NCBI RefSeq assembly: GCF_000002595.2
Contig: NC_057012.1
Coordinates: forward strand, 3,421,910-3,485,909
Origin: Chlamydomonas reinhardtii
Taxonomy: Eukaryota; Chlorophyta; Chlorophyceae; Chlamydomonadales; Chlamydomonadaceae
Direction of reading: 5' to 3'
Length of the DNA stretch: 64,000 nt
In this document: positions 32,301 to 43,946 of the stretch, piece after piece
Position numbering within the stretch: the stretch's first letter is position 1
Layout of the letters: each line of letters begins with the position of its first letter
Translations under genes and position numbers: made by a program
The notes under the pieces: generated by a model
The model's input: only the letters and a program-made list of their open reading frames with translations
Database searches by the model: none
Told to the model about the DNA's origin: nothing

Positions 32301-33691
32301 AGTCATTGGGCCTGCTCTGCGGCGCTCCGCTCCGCTCCGCTCTGCCCCCTCGCGCTGCAGGCGGGTGGCATCCTGACGGCTGTCCTGGGTCTGCTCATGT
32401 GCCCCTGGAACCTGGTGTCATCCACACACGGCTTCGTCAACACCTGGCTCATCGGTGGGAGCGGGCAGACGCACTGGGGTGATGTTGGGAACGATGGGCA
32501 GGCTGGGCAGTCGCACGGGGCAGCCTGGAGCCGGCGGAAAGTGGTCAGGCTGTGTGCCGGATCGTGTGCGGCCAAGCGCCTCAATTGCGCCAAGCACTGC
32601 CATCCAACCCCACGCCATGGGCTTCACCACTCATCCTTACCACGACCCACCGCCTACCAATGCCCACCCACCCCCCTGCCAGGCTACTCGGCTCTCCTGG
32701 GCCCGGTGATCGGCATCGTCATGTCCGACTACTTCATTGTGCGGCAGCGGCAGCTGGACATCGACTCGCTCTACAGCAAGGGCGACAAGTCCATCTACTG
32801 GTACAAGGTGCGTGTGTTAAAGAGCACAAGGAAAACAAAGCTCAAAGACAGTGTATGCGATGCAACAACATGACGGCATAAGGTGCGTATGTGCGTGTCC
32901 GTGCATGTCGGCATGCGATGGACGGGCCCTCGCGCATGATGTGGAGGAGCCGGTGCGGCCGGCCAGCTGGTTCGCTGGCTGGCTTTGGTGTGCCGCTGCC
33001 GGCGCACTGTGCCTGCGCTAACCAGGACAGCGGCCGACCGGCTTGGACTGGGTAACAACACCCCGACACCATCCGGACCCCCTTTCACCTGCCGTGACCT
33101 TTCCCCGCGCGCAGGGCGGCTGGAACCCAGCCGCGCTGTGGGCCATCCTGATAGGCGTGCTGCCTACCCTGCCCGGCTTCCTGAGCACCATCGGCGTGCT
33201 GTCCGGCCTGCCGCCCATTTTCGGCCAGCTGTACGACCTGGCCTGGTTCGTGGGCGTGGCGGTGTCGTCCGTGGTGTACTGGTGGGTGCGGTGGGGGGGG
33301 GGGGAGAGGGTGGGCAGGGTTTGGGTTCCTGGGGATGCAGAAGAGTTGGCGGGAGGGGTGGGGCGGGAGGTGCAGGGCGGCGGTGCAGGGCGGTGGGGGA
33401 GCGGGGTTACAGGTGGGAGCGAGTGAACACGGGAGGAGCAGGGTCTGCGGGCTGCCATTTTGTACAGGGTGCGCATCTGAGGTGGGCCTGTCCCTGGTCT
33501 GGGCACTTTGAGAATTAGCTGGCTGCGCTAGAACGCAACTCTTTGTCAGGTAGTCTTACGTGGTTTCCTCCCCCGCCGCCCGCTGCAGCCTGCTTATGCG
33601 CGGCGCCCCCGGCGCCTACAAGAGCGGCGGCGACCCCTCGTTCAACGGCGTCGGTGGCGGTGGCGCGGCCCCCGGCGGCGCGACCATCTAA
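29304..33691 (+). CDS. NCS1 nucleobase transporter, likely plastidic (11 exons)
   Basis: Exons: 29304-29673, 29835-29974, 30334-30528, 30747-30914, 31164-31280, 31520-31685, 32057-32154, 32361-32454, 32683-32807, 33115-33281, 33589-33691; 580 residues. This is a nucleobase:cation symporter-1 family protein (uracil, purine or allantoin carriers), with the signature core [20 protein letters not shown] and TWIGG, plus [15 protein letters not shown] and [20 protein letters not shown]. About twelve hydrophobic helices run through the chain. The first about 60 residues ([20 protein letters not shown]...) are basic, Ala/Ser/Pro-rich and free of acids, like a chloroplast transit peptide. The plant plastid protein PLUTO, which carries uracil, adenine and guanine, is the obvious model. 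Substrate cannot be read from the sequence. Confidence 0.9.
31411..31497 (+). repeat. Compound tetranucleotide microsatellite in an NCS1 intron
   Basis: Runs of ACCC, then CCAA, then TGCC follow one another just upstream of the acceptor at 31519, forming a pyrimidine/A-rich tract on the + strand. Confidence 0.85.
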
Positions 33692-34599
33692 AAGGCCGCG
33701 TCAGCCTGGGCACGTGCATGCGCGTTTGGCCGCCTGGCACACATGCGCAGAGCGTGCATGGCCGCAACATAAGGATTTAGTGGGGTTGACTCGTTCTTAC
33801 TCGTTGTCGTCGGCCAAGCTTGCGGGCGGGATTGTGGGGCACGGACAAAGCAGCACGGCGTGCCTTGCCATGCCATGTCAAGCTAGTTTAGGGCATGCCA
33901 CTTTGTACCGTATTTACATTTGCATTGCTCGCATGAGCTGGCTGCAATGGTGCTGCTGGCGCAGGCTTGGACACTGAGCCCCCGGGCGACATGACAATTG
34001 ACACAATTCTTGTATTTTGAGGTGCATGCGGAGATGCCGCGTGTCCAGTTCTGGTCTGGTTGGGCCACGGATTGCTGCTTGTTCCCACGCCTCCTCTGCC
34101 TGCCTGCGGGGCAAGAGTTTTGGTTGGCCTCGTTACCAGAGAGCAGATCCACTGCAAGAGTGTGTGATACGAGCAACAGCGAGCGTGTACGAACGGTTGG
34201 GGGAGGAGCAGGCAACAGTCTTGGCATCGGGAGCAATTGTCTCGGAGGCATACTTGGCGAGGCGGATGGCAAGTTGAGGGGTTGGCTTGTTCTGAGACCC
34301 GTGGGCCTCTCCCTCACCCCATTGTAATTTACAATTGTACCCTTCTTCAGTGGTGCACTTATGCCTTACTGAGTCGCTGCTTCCTGGCAACTGGCCCTGG
34401 CGAAGCTCACATCATTCGTTACTGCTGTGTTTTGCGGGGTCGGCAACCGCACCAGCCAGCTCATTACGTGCTCCTGAGCTCCGACATGGCCCATCACCTT
34501 CCCCCGCCTTACCCGCAGCGCCCCTCTTCCAAACACACAATGCGCACTTCTCAGCTCCTGCCACGCACGCTCCCACTGCACCTCCTCCCAAGCGCGCGC
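33692..34599. other. Convergent spacer, NCS1 and YchJ 3' ends
   Basis: No gene is seen. The stretch contains the 3' untranslated regions of two genes that point at each other and one palindromic poly(A) word at 34323-34333. Confidence 0.5.
34323..34333. terminator. Palindromic double poly(A) signal TGTAATTTACA
   Basis: TGTAA on the + strand (34323-34327) and TTACA, i.e. TGTAA on the - strand (34329-34333), are one base apart. It lies 632 nt past the NCS1 stop and 267 nt past the YchJ stop, so one short word could end both convergent transcripts. Confidence 0.55.
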
Positions 34600-36032
34600 C
34601 TACGCAGATCCCCCAGCCCCCGCCCCCGCACCCGCCTCCCCGCGCGCCCGCAGCTCAGCCTGCTTGGCCTCCTCCATCCAGGTGGGGTAGTCGATGAGTG
34701 TGTAGTCGGCGAAAAGCCACTGGCCGCCACTGGCGGGGTCGCGCAGGAAGCGACTGCGCTCAATGGTGGTGGAAACCCTGTGGCCAGGAGGAGAGTAAGA
34801 AGCGCGCAGGAGGATGAATGCTTCCGTGCCAAGGCACCGATTAGGATTTGACATGGAAGCACGTCCCCGGTCTTTGCGCGCGGCGGTGTCCTTCCTCCCT
34901 GCCCCGCCCTGCGCAAACTCATCCTCCGCCTTGCTAGTTACTCCTATTTATCATGAAAACTGTGCAAGCAACCCCAGCTGCATCAAACCCACTTGGCAGT
35001 GCCGTCGAAGTTGGTTTCTGCCACAAAGGAGTCGCCGGTGGGCCGCACCGCCCGCGTCTTGGCCACCGAGTTGTAGCGGAAGGTGATAAACGCCTCGTCC
35101 GAGTGAGAGCCCGGAGCCGTCTCCAGCACCTGTCAACAACACACACCAGCCAGCCGGCCAGCCAGTCAGCCAGCCGAACGCAGTGGCGCGTTGACGCGCG
35201 GTACGCGGGCACAGCAACTGCTGAGCGCCAGGCCGCACGCCCGGCTGACTGCCCTCCACTATCGCCCAGAGCGTCTACATCGAGTACCGTTACCCTAGAT
35301 GTATAAAGCTCCGGTTGCTCCGTATCGCGTTGCGATGCCCCATCCGCCTGCAGCAGCGCAGCAGCGCCTCCTCCCGTATGAAGCCCCAGCCCAGAGCCCA
35401 GAGCCATAGAGCGCCGCACCTACCTTGAACCCCGAGTACTTAAAGCGGGACACGGCCGTCTCCAGGTCCCGCTCCAGCTGCTTGGCAGCCCCACCCGCCT
35501 CCGTGCCATACTTGAAGGCATGGTAGTGGGGGTGGAAGGTGCTGAGAAGGTACGGCACGCGGCCCTTCACGAAGCCGCAGAAGCGAGCGCGCAGCGCTGC
35601 CTCGACGTCCGGTGGCACGGCTGCGCCGGCGTGGTACGGCTCGCAGCATTCCCGGTACACAATTTTGGATCCGCAAGCGCACGTGTCTTTCCCGGGCGCA
35701 GGGGCCTTGGCTGCACCGAAGCCCTTGGCTGCGGCGCCGCCGCCGCTTCCGCCGCTCTTAGCTTTCGCAGCGGCCCGCACGCCCTGGCGAGGAACGCAGC
35801 AGCCTTCATGCGTGGGGGCTGCAAACGCGAGCGAGAGGGACTAGTATCAGGGGTGTTACATTCGAATGCACGACTTCCAATCATGGCTTCAAAGGGTGAT
35901 CGCACCTGGCAACGTCGTAGCAGCCGGGGCGCTGACGACCGGCACCGTCACCAGCACGCCACGCAGCCCACGCTGACCTTGCGCCCCAGTGGCCAGGGAC
36001 GCCCCGGCCGCTCCCCTCGACGAGCAATGCAT
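34600..36032 (-). CDS. YchJ/UPF0225-type protein with SEC-C-like Cys motif and likely organelle presequence (4 exons)
   Basis: Exons in coding order: 36032-35906, 35818-35424, 35129-34993, 34777-34600; 278 residues. After an N-terminal stretch rich in Ala, Ser, Arg and Gly (MHCSSRGAAGASLATGAQGQ...), which looks like a transit peptide, comes a Gly/Ala/Lys linker. Then CACGSKIVYRECCEPYHAG (Cys 89, 91, 100, 101), the zinc-binding SEC-C-type motif of YchJ proteins, is followed by RARFCGFVKGRVPYLLSTFH. The C-terminal half has the small beta-fold of the family (FITFRYN, RSRFLRDPASGGQWLFADY). YchJ proteins are widespread in bacteria but without a settled biochemical role. An in-frame ATG at 36140 would lengthen the N-terminus by 36 residues. 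The chosen splice donors are the ones that keep phase. Confidence 0.85.
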
Positions 36033-36416
36033 TGCTTCTTTGGGCTTGTTACTAAATAAATCAACTGCACTGCCAAATGCAGTCACTAGCGCAAGAGGGA
36101 TAGCCTTTGTACTGACCTGGAGTGCTTTGTGGCCACCCAATTAGTCTGATGGATGTCTTGTCCTGTATGACAACTATATGTTCTATGGCGCTGTGTGTTG
36201 GGCCAGAAACTGAAAAGTTTGATTGCCGGTGCTCATTCATCGCGCTGACCCTGTGTGCATCTGATCGCATACCGTGCAATTCAGTACATGTTTTCCCAGC
36301 GTTTAGCTTACTGTACGCCCAACAATTGGCCCCGTTAGGCCGGGCGGCGGTGTGTGTCGCTCTCTTCGCTTACTAGACAATTAATTTGGTCATTGAAGTA
36401 TAGCAAGAGCCCCAAC
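36033..36416. promoter_or_regulatory. Divergent promoter region, YchJ and PheRS genes
   Basis: The 384 bp lie between outward-facing starts. AT content is higher than in the genes. No specific element can be named. Confidence 0.4.
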
Positions 36417-39400
36417 ATGGCAGATCTAGAGAGCCAGCTTCTGCAGGCTCTCAACGAGAAGGAATGCATCGCGGACTCGGGCGACTTCGCTAAGAGCCAG
36501 GGCGTGGACCACATGGCTGTTGTGGGCGTCATTCGCAGTCTGCAGGCCTCCGAGATGATTGTAGCGGAGGTAGGTGCCAGTGCGGCTGCAGCCGACACGC
36601 TCAACCCCGGCCATCGCCAAGCCACCTGCCAGCTGCTCCACCGGCTGGCCCGGCCGAAGGGGTGGCGGGGGCAGGGCGGTTGCTTGATGTTCACTCAGCC
36701 GATTCAGAGATGTTGTGTAGGAAATGGACATACAGACTAGGTGGGGAAACCCGGAGCTGGTCCAGGGGAGGTCCGTGTGTGGGGCATGCCCTTGCCAGCG
36801 GCGGGCGCGTGTGGTTGAGTGGATAGGCATGATTCGTTCGCATGCGCCACTGCTGAGTGGACACTGTACACACTCAAGCAATAATGCCCTGCGCAAGCAC
36901 TCCTCGCCGGTGTCCCGGTGGTGCGCGAAAGGCGCATCACATCACAACAGCAAACACTCCGTCGCCGCGTCACTGCCCCTTGGCCACTGCCCCCTCCCTA
37001 CGGTCCTGATGAACACCGCCCGCCCACCCGCCCACCGCCCCGCGCAGGACATCGATCACTTCCGCTACGCACTGACGGAGGAGAGCCAGACCTACCTGAC
37101 GGCGGGCTCGCCCGAGGCGCAGGTGTTCGCGGCGGTGGGCGCGGACGGCATCAGCCTGGCCGAGCTCAAGGTGCGTGTGCGCGCGTGGGTGTTAGGAATG
37201 CACAAGGGGGAAGGGGTCGACGCGGCGCATGCAAATGCGCAAGCGTGTGTATATGTATGTGTGTGTATGCCGGGAGAGCGTGTGTGGGGGGTGCATGGCG
37301 CGTCCAGCGCGCGGAGGAGCTGCGACTGACTTGTTTGAGTGAGGCTGGGCGTGGCATCGGGGCCACGTCATGGTATGCGAGTCAGAGCTGAGCCGGTCAG
37401 TAATTGGTGGGGAAGCCGACGCGGAGCGTGTGCTGCGAAAGGCGTTGTGATGGCGGGTGTTGCGGGACAGTGGGTTGACTTGACTGGTCACGATGCGCCC
37501 TCACCCGTTCACCAGGTTGCCCCGGGAGCCTGACTCGACCAGCGCCTATCCTCCGCGCCCCCCAATGTGCTCGCAGGTCAAGGTGCCGGGCGAGGCGGGC
37601 GATGTGGGCTTCAAGCAGGCCATGCAGCAGAAGTGGCTGGCGCTGGACAAGAGCGCGGGCGAGCCGCGGGTGGTGCGCAAGGTGGGGGCAGCGGCGCTGT
37701 GCGGGGGGAGTTGCGCGGGGCAGCAGGAGGTTGTGCGCGAGGGTTCGGAAGGGTTGTGCGGGAAGGAAAGCTGGAGGGCACGTGTGCATGCCGGTGCCTG
37801 TGCCGGCCGACATGGGCTGTGGGCGAGGTCCCGCGGCGGGCTCCTTGCAATGCCGCACTCCCCACTCCGCCCAGCCCCGCCACCTACACCGCATCCCTGC
37901 CCCCCCCCATGTGGCACAATCACTCCGTCTTGCGTGGACGGCTGCCCCGGGCCCCTTCTTGCTGCATCATGGATGTAACCCTCCCCCCCGTGGCTCGCAG
38001 GTGGACTCCATTGTGGACTCCACGCAGGCGCTGCTGGCGGACATCGCCGCCGGCAAGGAGGTGCCCAAGGCGGATGCGGAGAACCTGGCCAAGAAGCGCA
38101 AGCTCATCAAGCCCGAGTGAGCGTGCGCCGCACCGGCCCGTGACGGGCCCCGGGGTCGGGCATGAGCGAGATGCTGGGCTGGGAAGGCTAACGGTAACGG
38201 CTGGCCAGTAGGCGGGCCAATGCCATTGCCTGCGTTGTAAGCCCCACACCGGTTTTGCGCCTGAGCCTAGTTGAAACCACCCACCGGACATCCCGCCGCC
38301 CTTGCCGCCGCCGTCGCAGGCAGTGGAAGACGTACAAGCTGAGCAAGGGCCCCAAGTTCGCCCTGGAGCGCAAGAAGCCCGCCACCGACCTGACCTTCGA
38401 CATGCTGGCCAAGTGGGTGGCGCAGCAGCGGTCGTGGTTGGGGTTGTGGCTGTATGTTGGGCTTGGGGTTGGGGTTGGGGTCGCAGGAAGGGGCGCCAGC
38501 GCGCGCCATTTCTGGGTGCACATGGATGTTTGAATGGGGCCAAACCGAGCATGGCATGGCAAACATCTTTGCTCCCGTTTCGCCAACGCCCTTCCTTGCC
38601 CCTCTTCTCCTGCGCCCGCGCCTCTCCACCCGCGCTCCCTCAACCCGCGCCCGCGCAGGGGCACGTGGCGCACCCAGGAGTTCAAGGACTACAACTTCAA
38701 CGCGCTTGGGGTGCTGCCCGCGGGCGGACACCTGCACCCGCTGCTCAAGGTACGGGGCTGCGAGCGCGCGACCATGTGTTTACACAAAACAAACGGAACC
38801 GCGACCATGTGTACGGGAGGAGTGACGGGGAGCGGAGGCGTGTGGGAGCAGGGCTGCGGGCGTGTGGGAGCAGGGGCGGGGGCGTTGGGAGCGGGGCGGC
38901 GGGCGGCGGGGGCGTTCATGAGCCCTCGGGCCGGGTGCAGGAGCGCGTGGCGACAGACTTGCACCATCAACAGCTGTAGCGTCACCCGCTGGGGATTACC
39001 CTTGTGAGCACTGTGTGTGAATGTGCGTGTGTGCGTGTGTGTGTGCGTGCCGTCCTCCCCTCCTCCCGCTTGCAGGTGCGCACCCAGTTCCGCAAGATCT
39101 TCACGCAGATGGGCTTCGAGGAGATGCCCACCAACCAGTGAGTGCGCGGACACTGCACTGCGGGCTGCACTGCACGGCATCGGGCGCGCTGAGGCTGGCA
39201 GGCGGGGGGCTGGGAGGCGGGGGGGCTGGGAGGTTGGCGGCTGGGAGGCTGGGCTAGGGCCTTTATGTTTGTGCAGCTGGACGCATGCACTCGGTGCTGT
39301 TGAAGGCATGCGCATGGCCTGTCGCAACTTGTCTTGTGGTGGATGATGAGACACCGGGCGCGAGGCTGAGAGCTGCTGCGCCGACCGATCCAAAGCCCAG

Positions 39401-42400
39401 TGGCCGCGGCGGCGGCAGCGGCAGCGTATTGATGAGATCGCCTGACTACAGTCATCCTTGCCCTGACACCACATCAACGACAAACCAATACAGTAACAAA
39501 TCGCGCATTGCTTCCATCTGGTTGCCTTGTACACACAGCACAGCAGATGCGCCAAGCCCTATCTATTTATCCTCGTGTGGCCATAACACACTCCGCGCAG
39601 TGCACTCGCATGTAGTCATCACGCCCACCATCAGCAGCCATTCCATTCGCTTCCCAACCCACCCACGCCCCCAACCCCGCTCATGCACACGATACGCGCT
39701 CAGGTACGTGGAGTCGTCCTTCTGGAACTTCGACGCGCTGTTCCAGCCGCAGCAGCACCCCGCCCGCGACGCGCACGACACCTTCTTCCTCACCAAGCCC
39801 GCAGCCACGCCCTCGGACCGCGGCGTGCCCGCAGACTACCTACAACGGGTGCAGGTGCGAGGGGGCGCGCGAGAAAGTGCGAATGGGAAGGTGGCGCCTC
39901 AGATTCGAGGCTTCCCCTGACGGGTTCCGCCTGCCTGCCTGCTGCCCTGCACGTGCCACGCCTTGCACAGCATACCGCGCCCGCGTACGGCATGACCACT
40001 AGCACTACAGGTGCCCACTTTGACATCCGTGTCATACGGCATAGTGTATACCTCATTGTTACAAATCTCCGCCCTCGTTCCCGCCCGCCCGCCCGCGGTG
40101 CAGTCCGTTCACGAGGTGGGCGGCTACGGCAGCGCCGGCTACGGCTACAGCTGGAAGCTGGCGGAGGCTGAGAAGAACCTGCTGCGCACGCACACCACCG
40201 CCGTGTCCAGCCGCATGCTGTACCGCCTCGCCAACCAGCCCGGCGGATTCAAGTGAGGCAGACCGCGGCCCGGAGTCCACGTGATGTCTGTTGCTCCTAC
40301 TAATGGGAAAACCTGCCTGGGCCGGCTACCTCCGGGCACCTGAGTCAGGACTAGTTTTCGATGTCGGCAGGCGTTGCAGCGCACTTGCCGTGTGGCGGCG
40401 CACAGACACCGTCGGCCTCCTCCCGGCACGCCGCGGCGCTTCATGCCTCCTGCACCCTGCACCATTACAGTCCTCCGGCCACCACCCACGACCCCACGCC
40501 GCCGCTCCCCGCCTCTCCTGTGTGCGCCCAGGCCCGCCAAGTACTTCTCCATCGACCGCGTGTTCCGCAATGAGGCCGTGGACCGCACCCACTTGGCCGA
40601 GTTCCACCAGGTCGAGGGTGAGTGCAGGGCAGGGTTCTCCAGCCAGGAGCAATCCAGGACTGTTTAGGGGTTAGGGCAAAAAGCGCAGGAGATTTTTTGG
40701 GGATCCCTCCTGCGGAGCAGGAGGGATTAGGCCCCCGCCAGGGGGCCGCTCCTGGCATGGGTAGGAGGGCCTGGCGGGCCCTCCTCCTGGCTGCCAGGAG
40801 CATTTCAGGCTAAGACCATAGGTGCACTCCTGCACCCCAAGCAAGGGCCCGAGGGGTCGAGGTGTCCCCATCGACAAGAACGCATTCCTCAGCAAAACAT
40901 GCATGTTTTTATGGGGTTTGGGGGGCTGATTCTCGCGAAATTTCTCGGGCTAGGGGAGAAGCCCGGGCTAGGGGGAAAAACCCCTCATCCCTGGTCGGTA
41001 CAAATGGTGGCATATGGCGGACTGTCCCTTCTTTGTAATATCGCAACCATATGGCAGCGACGGGGCGTCAGTATTTATGGGCAAGCACAACGGTGCAGTG
41101 GTTAGGTGAAGGAGCTCTGCTTGTTGGTTACCGTGCATTGCCTTGCCCATCGCATAGCGCTAGAGGAGGGTGGTGACCTGACGCTGGCGAATGAGTTGGA
41201 CCTGGAGGAGCTGGGCTGGGGTTCTGAAGGTATACGTGGCTGTACGTGGTGGCGGAAGTGAAGCGCACGTAACATGACTGAAGCCAGCTATCCAATGGGG
41301 CTGGGAAAAAAAATTTACATACAGGAGTAGCTGGGGCAAGCGCTCCTGGCGTGCAGGAGATTTTAGGGCCCCCGCAGGGGGCCCTTCCTGGCTGCGCCAG
41401 GAAGGGGATCGGGGCGTACTTCATACATGGCAGAGGTTTTTAGAACGCCCGTGTATAACCCTGGTGCAGGGGCCACACAGACGTTTGTGTACATTAAAAT
41501 CACATGTGTGTGTGTGTGTGTGTGTGCTTAGCGGGTCGGGGTCATTGCTACTGTGCTAGCGCTTGCGGTGCAGCACAGGTCGACCGCAACTGCCGCCCTG
41601 ACCGCCTGCTGCTCGCCCGTGCACTGGCCCCAATTATATACACATACAGGTCTGGTGTGCGACCGGGGGCTCACGCTGGGTGACCTGATCGGCGTGCTGC
41701 AGCAGGTGAGGCAGACGAGGCAGGGAGAAGTAACGGCCGCTCCATGACCCCCAGAACAGCAAGACTGGGCTTGGCGCCGTCGCCTTGCCTTCAACTGGCG
41801 CCGCGGCGCCCTCCAACCCCGCGTGACCTCGCAATCCCCCCTCGCAGTTCTTCTCCCGCCTGGGCCTGAAGAAGCTGCGCTTCAAGCCGGCCTTCAACCC
41901 CTACACCGAGCCGTCCATGGAGATCTTCAGGTGGGCACGCGAGGCGAAACCGTGGCATGAGGCCTGAGCCGACCACCGCCCGTACTCTGAACCCGTCCCC
42001 CCATCCCCGCCACCCCATGCCCGCTCCAAACTCAATCTTATGTACGCGAACAAGGGCTGGATGAAACCCCGACACCAGCCCCAACCTGCCTCAGCCTGCC
42101 ACATGCTCATTCCACAGTCTCGCACCCCGGCCTCGCACCCAACCCTCGCAACCCACGCTCTTCACCCCATGCGCAGCTACTCGGAGCAGCTGGGCAAGTG
42201 GATGGAGGTGGGCAACAGCGGCATGTTCCGGCCGGAGATGCTGCGGCCCATGGGCCTGCCCGAGGACGTCAACGTCATCGCCTGGGGCCTGTCGCTGGAG
42301 CGCCCCACCATGATTCTGTACGGCATCGACAACATCCGCGACCTGTTCGGGCACAAGGTGCGCGTTAGGAGTGGGGAATGGGGGCAGGGACTCGGTGTGC

Positions 42401-42743
42401 ATTTTATGGTGGGGGCCGCGACACGAGTTCGGAAGCATGTAATATTGCTGCGGGATAGCATAGTTGAGCCACGGGGATCCCTGATTCTTTGGTCCTTTCG
42501 CGCAGCGTGCAACGTTTCCTCGGGTTCAGAGCGGGCCTGGGGATGCAGTCGTCACATAGCCCCAGCGCGCGTCCCTGTTCTGCCCTGACCTCTCCCTTGG
42601 GGGCCATGTGTCCGGCCTCGGGCGCATGAGCCCTGCGCGCCCCGTCCTTGTCATCCTGACGATCCTCCACCTTCCCCCGCTTCCTCTCGCAGGTGAGCCT
42701 GTCCATGGTGCGCCGGAACCCCATCTGCCGCCTGGGCCTGTGA
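36417..42743 (+). CDS. FARSA: Phenylalanyl-tRNA synthetase alpha subunit, cytosolic type (14 exons)
   Basis: Exons: 36417-36569, 37048-37170, 37577-37681, 38001-38116, 38320-38412, 38659-38749, 39076-39137, 39704-39854, 40104-40252, 40532-40617, 41650-41705, 41848-41930, 42177-42357, 42693-42743; 499 residues, the normal eukaryotic length. It charges tRNA-Phe with phenylalanine as the catalytic partner of an alpha2-beta2 enzyme. Seen: N-terminal helical/winged-helix region ([18 protein letters not shown]), [20 protein letters not shown], class II motif 2 [20 protein letters not shown] (about residues 354-373), the substrate-site tract [18 protein letters not shown], and motif 3 [15 protein letters not shown] with its Arg near residue 465. 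There is no presequence, so it acts in the cytosol. Intron 10 is about 1 kb and loaded with GC-rich hairpins. The terminal exon ends [10 protein letters not shown]. Confidence 0.96.
40703..40800 (+). repeat. Cluster of GC-rich hairpins in PheRS intron 10
   Basis: Consecutive perfect stems are seen: ATCCCTCCTG/CAGGAGGGAT (40703-40727), GCCCCC/GGGGGC (40731-40746) and AGGAGGGCC/GGCCCTCCT (40763-40785), then TCCTGGC/GCCAGGA. They do not belong to the coding gene and resemble the short palindromes that crowd volvocine organelle genomes. Confidence 0.75.
41366..41405 (+). repeat. Second hairpin pair in PheRS intron 10
   Basis: Stem GGGCCCCC/GGGGGCCC (41366-41384) overlaps CCTTCCTGGC/GCCAGGAAGG (41383-41405). 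Same style as the cluster at 40703. Confidence 0.75.
41505..41526 (+). repeat. (TG)n microsatellite
   Basis: Eleven TG units in PheRS intron 10, about 120 nt before the exon 11 acceptor. Confidence 0.9.
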
Positions 42744-43946
42744 GCGGATTGCGCGGTGCCAGAGGCCGGGATTTTGGGAGCTGAGTGGAATGCCGGCGGG
42801 GTGTGCGGGCCAGCAGCGCTGCTGTGTTATGCTGAGTGGACTGCCGGCGGGGTGTGCGGACCAGCAGCGCTGCTGGGTTGGGCTGAGTGGACTGCTGGCG
42901 GGGTGTGCGGGCGAGCGGCGCTGCTGGGTTGGGCTGAGATAGATAACTGCAGTTTGGTGGCGTGTGGCTGGAGGTGTTGGCGATGGAGTCTGGGAGAACG
43001 ATAGCGGATGGCGGCTGCGTGCAGAGAAGACCCGGAATGGAGTGGATGAGAGGCTGATAGGGGCAGGCTTGGTGCCTGCAAAGCGAGAAAGCAGGCGTGG
43101 AGGTTGATAGGGATAGAAATGTCACGCGGAGCCACAACGTGGCGACGTGCAGGACGCCAGGCACGACCGCACGAGTCGCATGTACCTCTGGCGGATGCGA
43201 GTTGCTAATACCTGTGCTAGCCGCCGCCAAAATTCCGTAAACGTGGAAAGCCCAGACCGCGAGTCATCAGAGCTGCGGAAGCACGGAAAGCGGAGCGGAG
43301 AGCGGTCGGGATGGCATGGTCACCAGGGCCAGGGCAGGGGTCCCTGATGGTCACCGTGCCACGAAACCTGCGTGCGGCCCCTGACCGGCTCTGACCCTTC
43401 ACACAATTTCCAGTTGCGACAATCAGCAGCACAAATCTTATGAGTGACTATACCTTTCTGCTTGTAGTCAATTTCAGAGCTTGCAGACGATGAGCTGCAC
43501 AACTTTGCGATGGCTGCTGACAAGCGTTTGCCGCTGAGGGCTGTTGTCCTATGCTACTAGGAAAATGCGGGCTCGGGCTGCAAACTCCACGCACGGAGCC
43601 GGCGGCCGTGGTGGAGGTGTGGTCTTTGCGCGCGAGCCCGCCGACGCTGTCTAATGGAGCGGTTGGAGCTATTTGTAGTCGAAGGTATTTAAGTTTAGCA
43701 TCTTGCTTTCGTCGCGGCCTCTGCTGGCGTAAGGCCAAACTGCGCCGGGAGCGACGAGTGAGTTCTTACCACTCATTGGTGCCCACAGAGAATGCATCAA
43801 GATAAACAGCTTGTCTCAGCGCCTGGATGCAGCCGCGGAGGCGCTCGCGGTGAGACGAAGGGTCGTGGCTTTGACGATCCTGGGTGCTTTGGTCGCGCGC
43901 ATACCATGCGGTACTAGCGCTCTTTCATATCGGGCTTTGTGCTTAT
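42744..43946. other. PheRS 3' flank and OPR upstream region; no other gene
   Basis: Contains a 51-bp tandem repeat (42780-42940) and then AT-richer spacer. A short frame with an ATG at 43793 followed by a GT donor (43850) could be a leader exon of the OPR gene but is not assigned. No clear TGTAA for PheRS was found. Confidence 0.4.
42780..42940 (+). repeat. 51-bp tandem repeat, about three copies
   Basis: Units begin at 42780, 42831 and 42882 with GCTGAGTGGA and contain GGCGGGGTGTGCGG; a partial fourth starts at 42933. Copies differ at a few bases. The array lies 37 nt past the PheRS stop, so it should be transcribed in the 3' untranslated region. The unit length is a multiple of three, which keeps a shadow frame open. 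Confidence 0.93.

Noticed and set aside
42526-43230. Minus-strand frame with repeated RTPRRQSTQ peptide
   Set aside because: The peptide repeat comes from the 51-bp DNA repeat, whose length is a multiple of three; it lies in the PheRS 3' region and last exon on the wrong strand.
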